Part shown: in pieces, positions 20,483-30,772 of the stretch
How the letters are laid out: the number at the start of each line of letters is the position of its first letter
How positions within the stretch are numbered: the first letter of the stretch is position 1
NCBI GenBank assembly: GCA_949358305.1
Contig: OX442314.1
Span: 41,982,581 to 42,046,580, forward strand
Source of the DNA: Strigamia acuminata
Taxonomy: Eukaryota > Arthropoda > Chilopoda > Geophilomorpha > Linotaeniidae
Length of the DNA: 64,000 nt
Direction: 5' to 3'
The notes under the pieces: generated by a model
Seen by the model: only the letters and a program-made list of their open reading frames with translations
Told to the model about the DNA's origin: nothing
Database searches by the model: none
Translations under genes and position numbers: made by a program

Positions 20483-21473
20483 CGTTTTAGCCGAATGCGG
20501 GGCGATGATCAAGCGCAACGATATTGACAATCTTCTACGGATGTTTCATCTGTTGAATCTCGTGCCCGAATGTATTCCACCGATGCTCGTCGAGTTGGAG
20601 GAATGCATCGTCAAAGCTGGTTTGGCGGACATGGTTGCGGCGGCCGAAACGATCGTTCAGGATTCCGAGAAATACGTGCAACAACTACTCGATCTCTTCA
20701 ATCGGTCTAGCGAATTGGTCGAGAAAGCTTTTGAGAATGATCCGAGATTTCTTTCGGCGAGAGATAAAGCGTTCAAGAAGATTGTCAACGACACCGCGAT
20801 TTTTAAGTTAGAACTTGCGTCGAGGACGAAAACTCAACCGGAATCGAAATGTCCCGAGTCGTTGGCGAATTTCTGCGACATGCTGTTGAGGAAGACGAAT
20901 GTGAGTAAGAAACTAGCCTCGGAGATCGTCGAAAGCAGGTTAAAAAGAGTGCTCATATTGCTCAAGTATGTGCACAACAAAGATGTGTTCATGATTTTCT
21001 TCAAATCGCATCTGACGAGACGTTTGATTTTGGAGACTTCGGCGGACAACGACATGGAGGAGAATATGGTCGGGTGGTTGAGAGATGTGGGAATGCCGGC
21101 CGAATACGTGAACAGAGTGTCGAAGATGTTTCAAGACCTTACGGTTAGCCGAGACTTGAATCAAGCTTTCCAAGACCGACATGGTGGTGTTAGAGATTCG
21201 ATTAATGTAAAAATTCTCAATTCCGCCGCGTGGTCGCGAAGTAACGACAGGATTTCCGTTTCGATTCCCGTAGAGTTGGAAGATTATGTTTGCGAGATGG
21301 AAACTTTTTACCATAAACAACACAGCGGACGCAAACTTGTTTGGGATCATCAAATGTCGAATGGGACCATCACGTTTGTAAATGCCGTGGGAAAGTTTGA
21401 TCTGGACGTGACGACATTCCAAATGGCCGTGCTGTTCGCGTGGAACGAGCGCCCGAACGAGCGCATTTCCTTC
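20483..21473 (+). pseudogene. Cul5: cullin-5 homologue, middle part, interrupted
   Basis: 330 codons without a stop match the cullin-5 repeat and cullin-homology region (motifs GLADMVAAAETI, KTQPESKCPE, NKDVFM, HLTRRLIL, EENMV, ILNSAAWSRS, HSGRKL, TTFQMAVLFAWNERP). Cullin-5 is the scaffold of CRL5 ubiquitin ligases and binds SOCS-box adaptors at its N-terminus and RBX2/RNF7 at its C-terminus. The N-terminal third is missing because Gypsy-1 is inserted before it. The Copia element interrupts the frame after ERISF. No intron occurs in nearly 1 kb, unlike the intron-rich Pdhx nearby, so a processed copy is possible. A functional gene would have to exist elsewhere. Confidence 0.92.
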
Positions 21474-21900
21474 TGTTGGGAATTACTAAAATGAGGTGAG
21501 TCCTGACAACTTGTGAAAACTTTGCAAAACATGCCACACAGGTGGCCGCCATCTTTAATGACTCAAAACTAGGAACCAAGTGGGAACTAGACCACATGGG
21601 TCTGAGATTACATGAAATGATAGTAAAACAAGAACGAATCATTTAAACAATAACAACAATGATGATTTGTCCTCTTTGAAAATAACCAACTTAGATAAAT
21701 AAATCAGGCCAATACAAAATGACAATAATAAACTAACTAAATAATAATAAATTAACTGAATAATTATATCCATTAAGATATAAAGCAACATAAACAATAA
21801 TCTACCATAATGTATGAAAGCATGTGCAATTAATCTAATGCTTCATGCCAACACACACAAACACTCAAACATATTGAGAAAGTATCACAACTTTCTAACA
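21474..21900 (-). repeat. Copia-type 3' LTR
   Basis: 427 bp, next to the cullin-5 duplication CCTTC. It is the 3' LTR of the minus-strand element. Confidence 0.95.
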
Positions 21901-21910
21901 TTCCCCCTCT
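21901..21910 (-). promoter_or_regulatory. Copia-type polypurine tract
   Basis: AGAGGGGGAA on the minus strand lies directly inside the 3' LTR. Confidence 0.85.
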
Positions 21911-22062
21911 GTTCGAGTGTTTGCCAGTGTGTTACAACCACGCTCACTTAAGTCAAACAATCAACGGAGGAGTAAGGGCATATGCCAGGGATAATGGTTT
22001 CTCGTTGTAAAAGTCAAACCAAAGTACATTCAAGTTAAAAGTATTATTCTTCTAACAACTAA

Positions 22063-24648
22063 CTATTTGTAATATAAGTAGTTCTCATCCCATGCAAAGT
22101 CTAAGCCATGTATCGTGACCTGCCCAGTCCGTTTTTCCAAATTCGACAATAAGAAATCAAATTTCTCATTATGAGTGTAACACCCATCTCGATCTTCCCC
22201 CTCATTGATCAAATTCTTTTCGGTCATTATGTCTATACCACCATCTGAGATCGACTCGAAAATTGTAGTTTGACATCCGGCTGTGTCTGTTGTCAACACA
22301 TCTACACTCTTGTTTCCTTTACGTTTCTTTTTGCGTCTTTTAGTCCTTTTAAACTCCCCCTCTGTCTCAATCATTTTACACTCGCTTGATGATAGGGAAA
22401 TTTCATTCTCTACTAAAGAGGAAGTTTCCTGTTTACACGTGAGGTCATCATAAACCTCTTCATTACTTGTGGCAAACTCATCCGTGTTGGTACGACGCTC
22501 GTCCCCTACACCACCGAAAACAGTCTTTCCCTGCAGGTCATGTTCACGGACCTGTGTCGTGGAAGGATCAGATTGTTTGAAACCTTTTGCAGATTTGGCT
22601 TCGAATTCCACCTTAAAATGCCTCAATTCTTCCCCCTTATTCCCAATAGTCGTAAGCTCATTAATGTCAACTTCTCCAAAAGTCAACAATGGGGGAATTT
22701 CAAACTCCATTTCCAATGGGGAAGGCACTTCCAGCTGAGGGGATATTGGCACTATATCCTCGGATGGAATTTCAGTGTTCTTATTCCCTACATTTTGATC
22801 TGTGTTAACAAATTCCATATAGGGTTCCACTTCCCCCTCGTGCCAATAACTCCACTCATCCACTTTCAAACTATTTGTTTGAAAAATCCTGTTTTCTCCT
22901 GGGTCCCAGACCCGGTATTTCCTATTAAAACTGGAATACCCAACTAGAGCGCCCAGCCAGGAACACCTCTTCCCATTTTTAAAATGAAAAACCTTAACTC
23001 TAGACCCCAAACATCTGAGATGTCGCACCGATACACATCGGTCATACAATACGTTGTATGGGGTTTTCCAGTCTAAATCGATTCTGGGGGCTCTATTTCT
23101 TAAATAGACCATTGTGTTGGCCAGTTCCAACCACAAATTACTTGGAAATTTATTTTCTACAACTAAACTTTCCACCCCGCTTATTGTGTCTGCATTGGCC
23201 CTCTCAGAGATGGAGTCAGCCATTGGGTTATCTGAATTTACACCATTAATTGTAATTCCATAATTCTCCATTATTTCAACCCACGCTGTCAATTCTTCTG
23301 TGGAAAAATCCATCCCAGGGCCCAAATAAACCTTGTTCACAGTTCCTCTCAAGCATCTAATTTCTTTTAACCAATTCTGAAATTCTACTAAAATGCTGTT
23401 TTCCTTTAATGGTCTAAACCATGCGTATTTAGAACAATCATCGACTATAATGATATATTTCTCCCCAGTTGTATTTGGGGCCCTCCAAACACTCAAATGA
23501 ACAGCTTCTAAAGCTTTCCGGTTATTATTTCTTTGTGTTGGGTAAATATTTGCCTTTACAAAGTCCCCCGTTATAGGGGTGGTCCCTGTGTCCTCCAATT
23601 GGACACCAAAAACATCTTGTGATCCATTCATAGCATAAATGCTTTCTTCATTCAAATACCCCATCCGGGTATGCCATAATTTAAATGGGAGGACCCTGTC
23701 CTTTGTCTTTAACTTCTCTCTCTGGTTTCCAGTGCCAGAATTTAAGCGATCATTTTGTTTAATTCCCGTTGTCACATCTGACTTCTTATCACTTAAACAA
23801 TTTTCAGATTTTCCTGAAATCCCCTTTGGAAGATCACTTCCCTTAATTATGACTGTACTATGCAATTTCCTATTGTTTACAAAACCCTTTCTCACACTAT
23901 CTGGGTCCCCCTCTCTCTTTTCATTCCGAACCCGGTTCGAATGTTCTATTTCCATAGACCTAGGCCTGGTTGCTATGTTTCTTTTAATAGAATTAAGGGG
24001 GTTTCCACTATTAACAGTGGTTGTACAATCTAATTTTCTAACTTTTGATTGAACCTTGTTCAAAAATTCTAAATCCCCGTGTCTATGTTGGGATTTGATG
24101 TCTTGCACATCATTACTTGAGGTTACGCTCAAATCATTCATGGTATTCGAAATCCCATTCGAATCAACCATGTTACTGTTCTGATTACCGTCACTAGAGC
24201 CCTGCATTTCGCTATTTGCAGCCCCGCTCGCTTCACTCGTACGCATCTCACAAATTGATACAATTACATTTCTAATGGCCCCTGCCAAGTCATCTAAATT
24301 GTGGGTTAATGCGCTCTTATAAATAATATGAGTTAGTAACAGTACAATCTTGTCCAGGTCTAAGCCAGGATTCAATTCCAAAAATTCTTTCTCTAAAGAA
24401 CCAATTTTCTCTTCCAATTGTACATCTAGTGCGTTATACACTGTTTGTCTGTTAAAGACATTTTGTTCCTGTGTTTCCATCTTCAGTTGTGCTTTGTGTG
24501 TGCCATCCATCGTCTGTTTGTTGCAGGCATTCACAATGTCTGTTACAGACGTTCTCGTTGCACGAAACACTGTGTGCACAAAACTTGAGCCACACAACCA
24601 CACCACACTCACTAATAAATTTAGTGACGGCACAAAACACATTTTCAC
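22063..24648 (-). CDS. Copia-type gag/integrase-like protein with degenerate integrase, no RT
   Basis: 861 aa, uninterrupted. The N-terminal 300 residues are gag-like, with a hydrophobic stretch at the very start if the first ATG is used. A GAG-pre-integrase motif LWHTRMGYLNEESIY is at about 324, but the HHCC zinc ligands expected after it are absent. The integrase-like core (about 370-515) keeps the fold pattern (YIIIVDDCSKYAWFRPLK, PSNLWLELANTMVYLRNRAP). The positions of the first two catalytic acids read HLSVW and YLGPGMDF instead of the usual D-containing motifs; only the ISERAN glutamate is kept. A Copia C-terminal integrase segment follows (VGYSSFNRKYRVWDP). The tail is acidic, with a lysine-rich patch (KRTKRRKKKRKGNK). 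The frame ends 160 bp before the LTR, leaving no room for RT/RNase H. Confidence 0.85.
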   Translation of the reverse strand: MKMCFVPSLNLLVSVVWLCGSSFVHTVFRATRTSVTDIVNACNKQTMDGTHKAQLKMETQEQNVFNRQTVYNALDVQLEEKIGSLEKEFLELNPGLDLDKIVLLLTHIIYKSALTHNLDDLAGAIRNVIVSICEMRTSEASGAANSEMQGSSDGNQNSNMVDSNGISNTMNDLSVTSSNDVQDIKSQHRHGDLEFLNKVQSKVRKLDCTTTVNSGNPLNSIKRNIATRPRSMEIEHSNRVRNEKREGDPDSVRKGFVNNRKLHSTVIIKGSDLPKGISGKSENCLSDKKSDVTTGIKQNDRLNSGTGNQREKLKTKDRVLPFKLWHTRMGYLNEESIYAMNGSQDVFGVQLEDTGTTPITGDFVKANIYPTQRNNNRKALEAVHLSVWRAPNTTGEKYIIIVDDCSKYAWFRPLKENSILVEFQNWLKEIRCLRGTVNKVYLGPGMDFSTEELTAWVEIMENYGITINGVNSDNPMADSISERANADTISGVESLVVENKFPSNLWLELANTMVYLRNRAPRIDLDWKTPYNVLYDRCVSVRHLRCLGSRVKVFHFKNGKRCSWLGALVGYSSFNRKYRVWDPGENRIFQTNSLKVDEWSYWHEGEVEPYMEFVNTDQNVGNKNTEIPSEDIVPISPQLEVPSPLEMEFEIPPLLTFGEVDINELTTIGNKGEELRHFKVEFEAKSAKGFKQSDPSTTQVREHDLQGKTVFGGVGDERRTNTDEFATSNEEVYDDLTCKQETSSLVENEISLSSSECKMIETEGEFKRTKRRKKKRKGNKSVDVLTTDTAGCQTTIFESISDGGIDIMTEKNLINEGEDRDGCYTHNEKFDFLLSNLEKRTGQVTIHGLDFAWDENYLYYK

Positions 24649-26243
24649 TACTTATTTGGATCCACTTTTCACTAAAATGCACTTTTCCACTTTGAAAATA
24701 CACAAAAAAACACTAGTTTTTCCCCACCAAAATTTAAGGAGAAAAATCACAACTTCCCGGGGGCTAATCTCACTAAGTGAGATGACCAACTCCACACAGT
24801 ATTTCCCAAGTTCCGACCGGTGCACCTGGGCCCGCGGGACACTTGGTGGCCAGAAATAGCCTGTGTGGAAATAGGATTCCGCTACGCGACTGCGTAAAGG
24901 GCGGAAAACAAACAAAGGAACCCCAAAACAAAACCTTAAATAACTATACAAAGTTTCACGACAACCCAAATGAACAATAAACACTTTGCTGGCACGTTGT
25001 CTTCTTTGCGGGACTTTTGCGTCGCAAAATCCCACGTTGACGCCGTTGAAACGTCGTTCCGAACCGTTGCAATTCACTTGTGCACCTGGCACAAGACTTA
25101 ACCTGTCCCACGATGCACAGATACCCGTTACGGGCCAATCCGTGATGCGTTTGTGCCCGTCGCACCAAACGCGTCCAAAAAAAACTCGAAATTGTCCTGA
25201 AATGTTCGCCAAAAATTCGGTAACGTCGTCCAGACGTTAGCTGCAACTCCTTAAAACGTCTACCCGACGTTATTCAATGTGGAAATGCTCAATTACGATG
25301 AGCGACGTCTTCTAAACGTTGTGAAATCCAATTCCACTCGTCGCCGCCGAAAAATGCTTCGTTTTTCCCGAAAAACGTTTTGATTCGACTCCAAACCGCT
25401 GCCTATCGCTTCCTACGACCCTTATGCGGTCCCACGTTGTAATTTCCAGCGCTGGGATCCACGTCTCGGCTCAAAAACAGTCCAAATACGGCCTCAAAGT
25501 CGTATCGCGATGGGCGCCGCCATCTTGGAATTCCGAAAAGCTGATCCAACGTGTGCAGAACAAATCCTCGTGTTCCGGCAGTTTCGTACTGCTTAATAAG
25601 GAATATTTTAACGAAAATATATGTACTTCACCCTTATTAACACTGGCGTTGTCCTTTCCCAGCTGAAATTCGCCCAAAAATCGCACAAAACAAACAATTT
25701 CGGTCCCGCCGACCCCGTAGTGGGCTGCGCTGTACGGCGACGTCGACCAGACGATCCGTGATGCCGCGAATTTGCTTCGCGATGTCCGTCGATTCCGAAC
25801 AGCTCAAAAAACACAAACAAAGGTAAGTAATTTATTCGTATTACTTACATACAATGTCCTAGATCATTCCAAATGTTCTCTTGTTGTATTTTGGCCCGGT
25901 GTTCGTTCCAAACGAACAATTCACTGCAAAACGGCGTCACAACCGGAATTTTCCATTTACCGTTGCCTTCTCGCCGTTTTTCGCTGTTTTTCGTCGTCAA
26001 ACCGTCGCCATTTACTGGCGAAATACGTTGCAACAACGTGTCCTCAATGTCCCGAAGTCCGCTGCACGAATTCCAACGTTCGCAACACGTTTTTCCGTTC
26101 AAAAACTCCAAAATTACCGTGTTGTTGTTCCCGTTTGCCGCGTCTCGTTACCGACGATCCCGGCGCTCGTCCCTGACGTCCCGGGGTCGAAAAATGGCGT
26201 AGAATCCGAATTTCACACTTAAAACAATGTCAGAACTCACCAC
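24649..26243 (-). other. Copia-type 5' leader, 1.6 kb
   Basis: No convincing coding frame. The stretch 25000-26200 is unusually rich in ACGT/CGTTG-type words, unlike the AT-rich flanks. It may hold packaging signals, since non-autonomous elements need cis signals, but nothing specific can be shown. Confidence 0.5.
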
Positions 26244-26261
26244 AACCACCCTCTGCTACCA
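26244..26261 (-). promoter_or_regulatory. Copia-type primer-binding site, initiator tRNA-Met type
   Basis: Minus strand TGGTAGCAGAGGGTGGTT directly abuts the right LTR and matches the complement of the initiator tRNA-Met 3' end at 17 of 18 positions. Confidence 0.85.
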
Positions 26262-26688
26262 TGTTGGGAATTACTAAAATGAGGTGAGTCCTGACAACTT
26301 GTGAAAACTTTGCAAAACATGCCACACAGGTGGCCGCCATCTTTAATGACTCAAAACTAGGAACCAAGTGGGAACTAGACCACATGGGTCTGAGATTACA
26401 TGAAATGATAGTAAAACAAGAACGAATCATTTCAACAATAACAACAATGATGATTTGTCCTCTTTGAAAATAACCAACTTAGATAAATAAATCAGGCCAA
26501 TACAAAATGACAATAATAAACTAACTAAATAATAATAAATTAACTGAATAATTATATCCATTAAGATATAAAGCAACATAAACAATAATCTACCATAATG
26601 TATGAAAGCATGTGCAATTAATCTAATGCTTCATGCCAACACACACAAACACTCAAACATATTGAGAAAGTATCACAACTTTCTAACA
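26262..26688 (-). repeat. Copia-type 5' LTR
   Basis: 427 bp, one difference from 21474-21900 (TTTCAACA versus TTTAAACA). Followed by the second CCTTC. Confidence 0.95.
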
Positions 26689-26827
26689 CCTTCGAGAACT
26701 TACAGTTGGCGACCGAGTTGCCAGAGTCCGAACTGAAGAAAACGCTCTGGTCGGTGGTGTCGATGCCAATGGCAAAGCGAAACATCGTAAAGTGTCATCC
26801 GGAAGTTAAATCGCCGTGTGACGATTC
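26689..26827 (+). pseudogene. Cul5: cullin-5 homologue, short second part
   Basis: After the duplicated CCTTC the cullin-5 frame resumes (FENLQLATELPESELKKTLW) and runs for about 46 codons to SPCDD. It is then cut by unrelated sequence with a stop at about 26839. The place corresponds to the winged-helix region before the cullin C-terminal domain. Confidence 0.88.
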
Positions 26828-28252
26828 TACTTTTGGCTGATTTATTAGCCATTTAACAAGATAAATCGGTCGGAACAAGACGTTGTTAAGACTAACAACA
26901 ACCTAACCGAGATAAGCTACGAAATGTGCGCTAAATGAATAAATGACCAAATAATACGTACTTACGGTTTTACCTGCTTGTTTACGAATACAAATGGTTC
27001 GGGGTTCTGGTTACGTGTAAACGGGCGGCTACACTGGTTGAGGATCCGGGCGATGCTCGAAGGGTACGGCTGACTTTGCGGCATCGTCACAAATAACGCT
27101 ACGGAGACGTATTCGGCTCCGCAGCCCGAACGACTTTGAATGCGAAGAATCCTTCGCATTCGCCGAGATCTAAATTTGCTGATCATTCAATCGAATGATT
27201 CAGACTTCGAATATAACTAGAACTATAAAAATGTAACAAATAAAAGTTAGATATTATTTTTATGGGCGGGGACAGTCACGATAGTCGAGGGGACCATCGC
27301 GGGAGGTTTTGACACCTCCATCCGCCAGCATGCCTTACGACGTCGAGATCTCGTGATCAGGCGCCGGGTAATTAATTAATGGATATACCATTTAGTGGAT
27401 TTACCAGTATCCAAGTAGTTTGTTTAGCACGGTATTTTGTATACCGTTCACGGGCTACCAACCCGGAGCAACTACATTATATTAGCCCTTCACCGACCTT
27501 TAACGTACGGAAGGGCCAGCCATAGAAAGACTGGGACCTGAGAGATTGCGGCACATGATTGTCCATAACAACCATCCTTACCGCGACCATGGGCCAGTTA
27601 GTTGAGGGGCCCACTTTCATCTGGCAAGGCCAACTGTATATAAACATTATACTATGTCACCGTACGAAATCCTACTGCTCCTTAGAGCAGCTGGCTAATC
27701 GCTACGGGACCATTTGTTTACCGGAGTTAGTCTTCCCGAAATGACGCTACAACAACAATATCCATTAGGATGAGAGTCGAGGGGGCCTGATATGTCGATA
27801 AGAAAGAGAGAAATCAAACGATAACCAACAATACATACAAACATTATTCAGAGCAAGCCAGGGGGGTGGTAGAAAACCAGAGCTTATATAGTTCTGGAGA
27901 ACAATCAGATTGGCGATAGCCAATCAGGTGCCTGAATCGACGGATTCGTGGATCACTAGTCCGGACCTAATATAGACTGGGGTTCGGACCTAATATGGAA
28001 TTGGGTCAAGAAGGGTCCGATTGGTCCCCTTCAACAAGTAAATATAAAATATAATATTGATTCGGTAGAATCAATTGTTTAAGTAAATAATACTTTATCA
28101 TGTTTAATAAATATCTTATATTTATTCACATCATTATAACAATTAATTATAATTGTCGCAATTCATTCGAAAATGCGCGCTTTTAATCAAATAGCGCCGT
28201 CTGCCGATAAATCTGGGAAAATACGGTTTTATAACCGTCACAGCCGTTAGAG
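26828..28252 (+). other. 1.4-kb unidentified insert in cullin-5
   Basis: Sequence with no recognisable protein separates two adjacent cullin-5 codons. It has no GT at the left junction, so it is not a normal intron. No long terminal inverted repeats or clear duplication could be found; a 3-4-bp TTC-type repeat at the junctions is too weak to rely on. It contains close hairpins with the same AATC loop near 27135-27210. It may be a solo LTR or a DNA-element remnant. Confidence 0.5.
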
Positions 28253-28618
28253 TTCACGAATGGAACGGAGTATTGGCTAAACGACGATTTTGCAGTGATC
28301 AGGAACGGTAAAGTCCAGAAACGAGGCAAGATCAACCTTATCGGGAGATTGCAGCTGTCGACGGAGAAGCATAAACAAGGGGACAACGAAGCCATCGTCA
28401 AACTCAGGGAATACCGTTTACAAGAAGCGATTGTTCGTGTTGCGAAAGCCAGGAAGTCCGTGCCAAATTCTCAACTACAGATCGAATTAATTGGAATTTT
28501 GAAAAATATGTTCTTACCAACGACCCGAATGATCAAAGAGCAAGTAGAATGGTTGATCGAAAAGAATTATCTGTGCCGAGACGAGAAGGATTTTAATAAC
28601 TTAGTCTACATTGCCTAG
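28253..28618 (+). pseudogene. Cul5: cullin-5 homologue, C-terminal part with neddylation site
   Basis: 122 codons to the TAG at 28616 match the cullin C-terminus: KVQKRGKINLIGRLQLSTEK, then IVRVAKARKSVPN containing the expected NEDD8-acceptor lysine, NMFLPTTRMIKEQVEWLIE and a final NLVYIA. An AATAAA lies at about 28660. The three parts together cover the C-terminal two thirds of cullin-5 without an intron. Confidence 0.9.
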
Positions 28619-28745
28619 GATTTCAATTTGCTGTCAATTAATCTTTTTCAAACGTATAATAAATAAATTTTGCAGTTTTTATTTTTATTTTTCCAATTTT
28701 ACAAGTGTATAAATTCTTAAATTCAACATGGTTGCCGTAGCACGA

Positions 28746-28847
28746 AACAATTACTCGATCTCTTCAATCCACCAAATTAGTCGAGAAAGCTTTTGAGAAT
28801 GATCCGAGATTTCTTTCGGCGAGAGATAAAGCGTTCAAGAAAATTGT
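28746..28847 (+). pseudogene. duplicated cullin-5 fragment
   Basis: About 100 bp closely repeat 20688-20793 (the LVEKAFENDPRFLSARDKAF region). A net 4-bp loss near 28770 shifts the frame. Similarity stops at ATTG|TGCGTTTG, where the main copy continues as coding sequence. If this fragment derives from an intron-bearing parent, the break would mark an exon end; otherwise it is a simple duplication end. Confidence 0.75.
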
Positions 28848-29122
28848 GCGTTTGCATGTCACCATTAAATTAAACTTATTTTTAATTTGATTTCTAAATG
28901 TCTGTGTTTCTACTTCTTCTTTGTTGGCAACCCAAGAAATAGATTTATCACTCTCACTGCCAGAAATCGATTTGTCACTATCAATGCCGCCATCCAACAC
29001 ATTTTGATTACGGTATTAAATGTCTGTGTGTCGTCTTCTGGTTGTGTTTCCATTTCTTATTCGGCAAATGATTTATTCATTCATAGGACGACGAACGCAT
29101 AGACAACGTAAATACGTTGTGG

Positions 29123-29130
29123 TATAAAAA
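29123..29130 (+). promoter_or_regulatory. TATA box of the zinc-finger gene
   Basis: TATAAAAA lies 75 bp upstream of the start codon at 29205, at a plausible distance for a short 5' untranslated region. Confidence 0.5.
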
Positions 29131-29204
29131 GACGACAATCTTTCTTCAATCTGCATAGAAGCATTGCAAACCCGAACCAGCACACATCACATTTATACTA
29201 TCAA

Positions 29205-30104
29205 ATGGCGGAAATGAACGAAAACGTATCAATGCACGATTCATTCGACGACGAAGAAAGTCTTGTTGAGGACGGCAACGATGTCGATTCGCTGCTGCAA
29301 GAACTCGGAGCCCGGGCGAGAGAATTTGAAGAGGAAACTGCCAAATTGAATCAACAGCAAGTGGTCATTGAACTGCTGTTAAATCGTGGCGGATCTTCTG
29401 GTTCGCAATCACCGGTAATAGACGCGGCGGAGTCGGATTTGTGTTGCAATCTGTGTGATTATTCGTGTTCACATTATTCGCGATTGAAACAACACATGCT
29501 TATCCACACGGGTGAAAAACCTTTCAAATGTAATGTTTGTGCTTTTTCCTGCAGTCAAAGTGGGAATCTAAAAAGACATTTATTAACTCATACCGGGGAA
29601 AAACCATTCAAGTGTCATTTGTGCGTTTATTCCTGCACTGAAAGTGGGACATTAAGAAGACATATTATAGCAACTCATACAGGGGAAAAACCATTCAAGT
29701 GCCATTTCTGTGCATATTCTTGTGTTCGAAGTGGGGATTTAAAAAAACATATTGCAACTCATACGGGGGAAAAACCATTCCAGTGTCATTTGTGTGCTTA
29801 TTCTTCTGTTCAAAGTGGGGCTTTAAAAACACATTTATTACTTCATATGGGGGAAAAACCATTCAAGTGCCATTTGTGTGCTTTTTCTGGTGTTCATCGT
29901 GGGGCTTTAAAAACACATTTATTAATACACACTGGGGAAAAACCATTCAAGTGTCATTTGTGTGCTTATTCTTGTGTTAGAAGTGGGGATTTAAAAAGAC
30001 ATCTGTTAATCCATACGGGAAAAAAGCCGTTCAAGTGCCATTTGTGTGCTTATTCTTCTGTTAGAAGTGGGCAACTGAAAAAACATAACTTGAATAAACA
30101 TTAA
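29205..30104 (+). CDS. C2H2 zinc-finger protein, eight fingers
   Basis: 299 aa in one exon. The N-terminal 80 residues are acidic with a short helical segment. Eight tandem C2H2 fingers fill the rest (CX2CX12HX3-4H), joined by HTGEKPF linkers. Fingers 3-8 are nearly the same repeat (KCHLCAYSCVRSGDLKRH type), with variation at helix positions that would contact DNA. The last finger reads HNLNKH at the end. The repeat similarity suggests recent internal duplication. It is probably a nuclear DNA-binding regulator; no specific orthologue can be named. A short (TTCAAA)n run and AATAAA (about 30192) follow in the 3' region. Confidence 0.9.
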   Translation: MAEMNENVSMHDSFDDEESLVEDGNDVDSLLQELGARAREFEEETAKLNQQQVVIELLLNRGGSSGSQSPVIDAAESDLCCNLCDYSCSHYSRLKQHMLIHTGEKPFKCNVCAFSCSQSGNLKRHLLTHTGEKPFKCHLCVYSCTESGTLRRHIIATHTGEKPFKCHFCAYSCVRSGDLKKHIATHTGEKPFQCHLCAYSSVQSGALKTHLLLHMGEKPFKCHLCAFSGVHRGALKTHLLIHTGEKPFKCHLCAYSCVRSGDLKRHLLIHTGKKPFKCHLCAYSSVRSGQLKKHNLNKH

Positions 30105-30203
30105 ACTAAGCTTAAGTATACAAATTAAATTTTTTTTGGTCATGTTCAAATTCAAATTCAAATTCAAAACCGTTGCTGCTTTTCATTTTGGAAAAATAAA
30201 CAA

Positions 30204-30470
30204 GTGGTCGGGTTAATGGATCACATCAAATATCTCTTGTCCAACAACAACGTCGTCATATTTCTGCTACACTGGGCAAGCGGGAATGAATCCGAGAGGT
30301 TGACCACGACCGTCCGGCTACTCCGAGGCGTCGACTTGACGTCCGTGTCCGAATCGTTCATCAAACACGTGGAAACTCACACGTTGTTCGCCAAATCGAC
30401 CGAACTGCGCGAGCTTTTCACGGAAGAGGAATTATCGCGAGACACCAATCATACCCCTAGACAACAATAA
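30204..30470 (+). pseudogene. BACK-like domain fragment ending inside LTR sequence
   Basis: About 80 residues (HWASGNESERLTTTVRLLRG, then SFIKHVETHTLFAKSTELRE) resemble the BACK domain of BTB proteins, where a helix pair follows the BTB fold and is used in CUL3 adaptors. There is no good start codon, so it looks like an exon or remnant. Its last codons, stop and an AATAAA at about 30465 lie in LTR sequence of the Gypsy-2 family. The BACK assignment is from pattern only. Confidence 0.45.
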
Positions 30471-30591
30471 AGCTATCAATCATAACTAAACCTGTGTCTT
30501 TGATCGTATTTCGGTGGATATTCATCGTGTGTGTTGTGTTCAGCGTCCCGTGGCTCTCCCCCGACACGTGGCGTCCGTCCAAACACTCACA
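30451..30591 (+). repeat. Gypsy-2-family LTR fragment
   Basis: The 3' 140 bp of the LTR, in element-sense on the plus strand, ending AACACTCACA. It keeps the tRNA-Pro D-arm complement exactly (30447-30462) and the AATAAA signal. It differs at many other places from the full Gypsy-2 LTRs, so it belongs to an older copy. Confidence 0.8.
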
Positions 30592-30772
30592 TTTTAAAGG
30601 AATTGAATTTGTTGTGCTTTTAAGTTGTACATTGAATTAATATGGACGAATAAATTGTTTTAATGTGTTTTAATGAGTTTTAAAAAAAAAGCAAAGCAAA
30701 GCAAAGCAAAGCTCGAAGACACCAAATCCAGGAACAGACGGGAAAACGAAGACGAAGATGTAAAAGCCGACG

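Larger units (their letters stand above)
21474..26688 (-). mobile_element. Copia-type element lacking reverse transcriptase
   Basis: The two 427-bp LTRs (TGTTGGG...TAACA) differ at one position by eye. They are flanked by the 5-bp duplication CCTTC (21469-21473 and 26689-26693), so insertion is recent. Orientation is minus: the primer site lies next to the right LTR and the purine tract next to the left one. The internal 4.36 kb encodes one 861-codon gag/integrase-like protein but no reverse transcriptase or RNase H. The element must have been moved by enzymes supplied from elsewhere. Confidence 0.93.

Noticed and set aside
24350-24859. 169-aa plus-strand frame in the Copia-type element
   Set aside because: It is antisense to the start of the 861-codon frame and has no domain; treated as a shadow.
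26828-28252. Normal intron in cullin-5
   Set aside because: No GT at the left junction and an in-frame stop; the rest of the copy has no introns.
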